Shown: in pieces, positions 14,333-25,000 of the stretch | Numbering within the stretch: the first letter of the stretch is position 1 | Layout of the letters: each line of letters opens with the position of its first letter | Assembly (NCBI GenBank): GCA_009176605.1 | Contig: SEYY01023447.1 | Span: 10,001 to 35,000, forward strand | Direction of reading: 5' to 3' | Source of the DNA: Armadillidium nasatum | Taxonomy: Eukaryota; Arthropoda; Malacostraca; Isopoda; Armadillidiidae | Length of the DNA: 25,000 nucleotides | The notes under the pieces: model-generated | What the model saw: only the letters and a program-made list of their open reading frames with translations | Database searches by the model: none | What the model was told of the DNA's origin: nothing | Made by a program: the position numbers and the translations under genes

Positions 14333-15066
14333 CTACCAGATTTTGGAACCGAAATGCAACAAATATTTCCTCTCAATAGGCGGGGATCTTTCCTGCTGAA
14401 AACTTGAAAAGATACAAGAGGATTCAGAGATAGGTAGGTGATGGGAGAAACCCAGAGGTGGATAAAGTTTAACAGTATGAGGAGAATTATTAGAAGTTAG
14501 AAAAAGGTCTACAATTTTCGCTTCATCTCCAAGGCGATCAGGGATACGAGTAGGGAGCTGCACCAACTGTTCAAGGTCGTTTTGGATAGCCAAATTGAAG
14601 TCACGTTCACCACTTGTATTATGAGAACCAAGTGAAAGCCATTGGAAGTGGTGAACATTGAAATTACATAATATGATGATTTCAGAGAAAGGAGAAGAAT
14701 AGAGAATGTGCTCAATTTTGGAATTTAGATAATTGAAGAATTTAGCGTAGTCAGTAGAATTAGGAGATAAATAAACAGAACAAATGAATTTAGTCGTAGA
14801 GTGGCAAGAGAACCTAAACCATAAGGTGGAAAATTCGGAAGACTCAAATTAGAGACGCAAGAACAAAAAATATCGTTGCACACATATGCGCAACAACCTC
14901 CTTTGACTGAAAATTCAGAATAGAGACAGTAGGAGTAAACAAAAATGGGCTTGCTATCAAAATGCTCAAACATCTGAGTTTCGGTCAAGAATAAGAAGTG
15001 AGGTCTAGAAGATGAGAGGTGATGTTCAACAAAGTTGAAATTGTATTGAAGACCGCGAAAAAATGT
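14333..15066 (-). pseudogene. Jockey-like LINE endonuclease domain
   Basis: The minus strand reads [20 protein letters not shown], then LFLTETQ (catalytic Glu, near 15000), KGGCCAYVCND, a Tyr/Leu-rich core, ILCNFNVHH (near 14650-14680), DLEQLVQLPTRIPDRLGDEA, and GFSHHLPIS (near 14440). Active relatives read GDFN at the third box and SDH at the last, so two catalytic Asp positions are changed here (to Asn and His). Frame changes occur near 14700 and at the 5' side. Non-functional. Confidence 0.83.
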
Positions 15067-15300
15067 TTTCAGAAATTAATGAAAAAAATAAACCCTGTAT
15101 CCGAACAAGCCTGCTGCAAAATCTTGGTGGCGCCAACCTCATCACCGGAGGCCATAAACTCCCAAGTGGTGATGGGGAAAGGGGTGTATGAGGGGCTATT
15201 TTTGATGCCGCCCCTCTAGGCTTCTCCGAGGCTACTGTTGAGGATGCCATAATTATTTTTATCTTTAAAAAAAAAATTCGAAAAAAAAAAAAAAAAAAAA

Positions 15301-16178
<878 letters not shown>

Positions 16179-16882
16179 GGTTACTAGCTCTGTTTCGATT
16201 TTGGTTACTAGCTCTTTTTCTAATTGTTACTAGCTGTTTCTATTTTGGCTACTAGCTGTTTCTATTATGGTTACTAGCTCTTTCTATTTTAGTTACTAAC
16301 TTTCTATTTTAGTTACTAGCTCTGTTTCTATTTTAGTTACCAGCTCTGTTTCTATTTTGGCTACCAGCTGTTTCTATTTTGTTTACTAGCTCTGTTTCTA
16401 TTTTGGCTACCAGCTGTTTCTATTTTGGCTATTAGCTGTGTTTCTGTTTTGGTTACTAGCTCTGCTTCTGTTTTGGTTACTAGCTCTGTTTCTATTTTAG
16501 TTACTAGCGGTTTCTATTTTAGGTACTAGCTTTGTATTTTGGTTACTAGCTCTGTTTCTATTTTTGTTACTAGCTCTGATTCTATTTTAGTTACTAGCTC
16601 TGTTTCTAATTTGGTTACTAGCTCTGTTTCTGTTTTTGTTTTGGCTACTAGCTCTCTTTCTATTTTGGTTAGCTGTTTCTATATTAGTTACTAGCTCTGT
16701 TTCTATTTTAGTTACTAGCTCTGTTTCTATTTTTGCTACCAGCTCTGTTTCTATTTTGGTTACTAGCTCTTTCTATTTTAGTTACTAGCTGTTTCTATTT
16801 TGGCTACTAGCTCTGTTTCTGTTTCGGTTATTAGCTCTTTGTTTTGGTTACTAGCTCTGTTTCTGTTTCGGTTACTAACTCT
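16179..16882. repeat. 24-bp minisatellite, about 30 units
   Basis: A tandem array in which the typical unit is GTTACTAGCTCTGTTTC followed by TATTTTA or TATTTTG (24 bp). 22-bp variants lack two bases in CTCTG. Other variation is mainly point substitution (GCTACCAGC, GTTTTGG). Unit lengths are not all multiples of three, and the sequence is not an open protein repeat throughout. The array occupies about 700 bp of the intron. Confidence 0.93.
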
Positions 16883-17418
16883 CCCAAATCTTTCTTTTCG
16901 TCGACGAAATGTTACATTATTGGTTGTTCGTCACTGTACGAAGTATGAATATCACATCAGGGGTAGTTTGACTCACTGCCCATCTTGATAGGGTGGAGTC
17001 TAGAACTTTTCCCTTCAGAAGTTATTACGCTCTCACTTACTCATCTAATCTCTTTTTCGTCAACGAAATGTTGCATTTACTCTTTACGCTATCACAACAG
17101 AGACAGTTCTTCTGAATTTTTTTTTTTTGTCGCAAAACCACTCCTCTGAGGGACGCTCGTTCGACTCTTCTTTCCAGCAACATCATTACACCTCAAGCTT
17201 AACTGTTATGCTCATTCTCGTATGTACTTATTATGTACTTATGTAATTCTTTAAGAGTCTAGTACACTTTTCCTTATTTTATTTTCTCCTCTTTCTATGA
17301 TTTAAACACTTTTAAATGTGTATTCGAGGCAGGTCGGCCATTGATCAAAATTTGAAATAAGAATTTCCCCGACTGGTAAATTTCATGTAGGTTTCAGTCC
17401 TTCCTCTCCAGAGGCAGT
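16883..17418. other. Gene-free stretch with a repeated palindromic motif
   Basis: TTCGTCGACGAAATGTTACATT (16896 onward) recurs with changes as TTCGTCAACGAAATGTTGCATT about 160 bp later. The first contains a perfect 12-bp palindrome. The rest is unrecognised. Confidence 0.55.
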
Positions 17419-17570
<152 letters not shown>

Positions 17571-17720
17571 AAAGAATTGAAAAATTTTTTTTTTTTTTTT
17601 TTTTGTTAAAAAAAAAAAAAGAAAAGAAGAAAAAGAAAATATGAAGTTTGAAATCCAGTATGAATGATAATCCCAAGTTTCAAGTTATATAGTTATTTTT
17701 ATATAGGAGAAATCTCTCTA

Positions 17721-18230
<510 letters not shown>

Positions 18231-18489
18231 ATAAAATTTATTAAATAAATATAATTTTTTTAAAATTTATTACAGAAGCCAATTTTAATTTTCTTTTCTT
18301 TTAATTTTAATTTAGAATTAAACATTTTAGTTACTTTTCTTTTTTAAAATTTAAATTTGGTAAGAATGGTGACAAGTTTTTGACGTGTTTGAACTTGTCA
18401 TTAGATGACCAAATTGTCTTTTTTGTATCTATTATATTATCTGTAATCTAGTATCTATTATTGTATCTATTGTCTCTATCTTAACTGGT
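18231..18489. other. AT-rich spacer
   Basis: Contains TTTTAATTTTAA-type sequence and TATCTATTAT repeats near 18427-18480. No feature was recognised. Confidence 0.5.
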
Positions 18490-18569
18490 CACGTGCTTCA
18501 GAGCCATAGTTCGATCCCATTTGCGGATCCTAAGTATCCTTGAAAAGGTCCTCTCCTCGAATAGAGTAT
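18490..18569 (+). mobile_element. tRNA-derived SINE, copy D (truncated, sense)
   Basis: It is in the opposite orientation to the other copies: ACGTGCTTCAGAGCC, the B box AGTTCGATCCC (near 18509-18519), GCGGATCCTAAGTATCC, and CCTCTCCTCGAATAGAG. The A-box end and the tail are missing. Its 3' side is fused to a LINE 3' fragment. Confidence 0.78.
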
Positions 18570-21455
<2,886 letters not shown>

Positions 21456-21475
21456 GTTTTTGTTTGTGTCTGCAG

Positions 21476-21619
21476 AGTTGGTCTGTGGTTAATACAGCAG
21501 TGTTGACTGGACGCCAGGTTTCAAGAGCCATGAAAGTTCTCATCGTTTCACAAGCCGGAAAAGTTGCTGACGTCACTCTTCAATCTTCCTGCACGTGTAC
21601 AGACGAAGCTGCTCTCAAG
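21476..21619 (+). CDS. TMEM132-family gene, internal coding exon B
   Basis: This 144-nt exon has 48 codons, begins and ends in phase 0, and is bounded by a strong acceptor (TTTGTGTCTGCAG, AG at 21474-21475) and donor (AAG|GTATTT). It encodes [18 protein letters not shown] near the start, then a stretch containing [11 protein letters not shown] and a Cys pair (SSCTC). NTAVLTG followed by a hydrophobic beta-strand and a Cys-containing strand is characteristic of the middle, Ig-like part of TMEM132 proteins (vertebrate TMEM132A-E; insect orthologues). The family-level call rests on remembered conservation, not on a search. A 172-bp (TC)n tract lies 23 nt before the exon and (TA)n begins 10 nt after the donor. 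The next exon, expected to continue the same Ig-like domain, was not found in the remaining 3.4 kb. Confidence 0.85.
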
Positions 21620-21627
21620 GTATTTTA

Positions 21628-23621
<1,994 letters not shown>

Positions 23622-23651
<30 letters not shown>
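23622..23651. repeat. Short (TA)n tract
   Basis: About 30 bp of TA at the tail end of the second CATCCG element. Confidence 0.95.
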
Positions 23652-23655
<4 letters not shown>

Positions 23656-24090
23656 GTATAATTAAACTTTGAGAATTGTTCAACTTTTGTTTACAGGGTG
23701 TTTAAAATTACTTTTTTAAGAAACTTTGTTTTTTTCACATTAACTCCTTTTTTTTTATCTCATCAACACAAACTATAGTAAAATAAATTTATTATTGGAA
23801 TAATTAAAATAAGGGATTTATCTGTATAGATGAGTATCTCTATAGGCATTGAAAATATTTTAGAAATCATATGAAAGTCTTCGGAAAACTCACCACTTAT
23901 TTTGATATGCAAATCTCCCTCTCTGGTAACATTGTTTTTATAACCTTTCTTAAGATTGTATATCCGTATTGTTATCTTATACCATGAAATCGTTCATCTT
24001 TTCTACCATAATACCATTTCTTAATCGGTTATAACATCATCTTATTCACCTTCTTCAGCTCCCAGGTATTCATTATCTCGTTTTTTTTTT
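23652..24090. other. Gene-free AT-rich stretch
   Basis: No exon, domain or repeat was recognised apart from T-runs near 23727, 23747 and 24081. Confidence 0.6.
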
Positions 24091-24243
24091 GTTTTTTTTT
24101 AAATAAAAGTTCACATCTCACGGGCATTGCCCTATTCTAGGAGAGGAACTTTTCTAGGTAGTATATACCTAGGATCCCCAAGTGGGATTGAACCGGAGCC
24201 CTCAAGCACATGAGTCAATCACTCTACCGTTTGAGCCACGGTA
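24091..24243 (-). mobile_element. tRNA-derived SINE, copy E (best preserved)
   Basis: It contains a minus-strand head TACCGTGG, A box TGGCTCAAACGG (complement of 24227-24238), and B box GGTTCAATCCC (24184-24194). The body holds CCTAGGTATATACTACCTAG, itself a near-perfect dyad. The 3' end is GGGCAATGCCCGTGAGATG, then TTTATTT and poly(A), seen as T-runs at 24081-24100. Confidence 0.9.
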
Positions 24244-24912
<669 letters not shown>

Positions 24913-25000
24913 GAAGTAGTTGGGTAATAGTTTATATGGTGCAATTGTAGCATTGGCATATGTCCAAGTGTTCACTTATTAAAGTCTTTAAAAGTTGGAG

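Noticed and set aside
16179..16882. CRISPR-like or protein-repeat array
   Set aside because: Units are contiguous with no spacers, and 22/24-bp variants break any reading frame.
16900..17000. THAP-type zinc finger suggested by K-C-Y-I-I-G-C
   Set aside because: A stop follows soon after and the later Cys/His and proline landmarks of THAP domains are absent.

Overview
This window is eukaryotic DNA, most likely from an arthropod and plausibly a decapod crustacean. The reasons are degenerate Jockey-type LINEs, Tc1/mariner relics, a tRNA-derived SINE, very abundant dinucleotide repeats, and exon-intron structure with GT-AG boundaries. The species is inferred, not shown. About 16% of the window (roughly 4 kb) is (TA)n in some 26 tracts. 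Most long reading frames in the window (alternating Tyr-Ile, Ser-Leu or Arg-Glu) are translations of these microsatellites and are not genes.

The only host gene I can support is on the + strand: two consecutive coding exons of a TMEM132-family gene (neural adhesion-type membrane protein). Exon A is 4292-4487 (65 complete codons plus one base) and exon B is 21476-21619 (48 codons). Exon A ends and exon B starts in phase 0, so the protein reads straight through the junction. They are separated by a 16,988-nt intron that makes up most of the window. Both exons sit within about 10 nt of long dinucleotide repeats. Preceding and following exons were not found and should lie outside the window.

Layout. 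1-4291: upstream intron with a Jockey endonuclease fragment, a Jockey reverse-transcriptase relic bracketed by two copies of a palindromic MITE, a second foldback MITE, and a tRNA-SINE next to exon A. 4488-21475: the giant intron, holding an inactive Tc1 transposase (6602-7469), two more SINEs, a third MITE with a candidate target duplication (9742-10166), a head-to-head MITE dimer (10808-11148), a nearly complete dead Jockey LINE (12209-15251, minus strand), a 24-bp minisatellite of about 30 units (16179-16882), a SINE/LINE 3' composite (18490-18838), and many (TA)n, (GA)n, (TC)n and (AAT)n tracts. 21620-25000: the next intron, with two copies of a CATCCG-hexamer minisatellite element, each enclosed by (TA)n, on either side of an RTE-like LINE fragment, and a further SINE.

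Two patterns run through the window. Several mobile-element ends pass directly into (TA)n, suggesting that element termini seeded the microsatellites or that elements insert into them. The self-complementary (TA)n tracts also lie beside both exons, so the pre-mRNA could fold so as to bring splice sites together.
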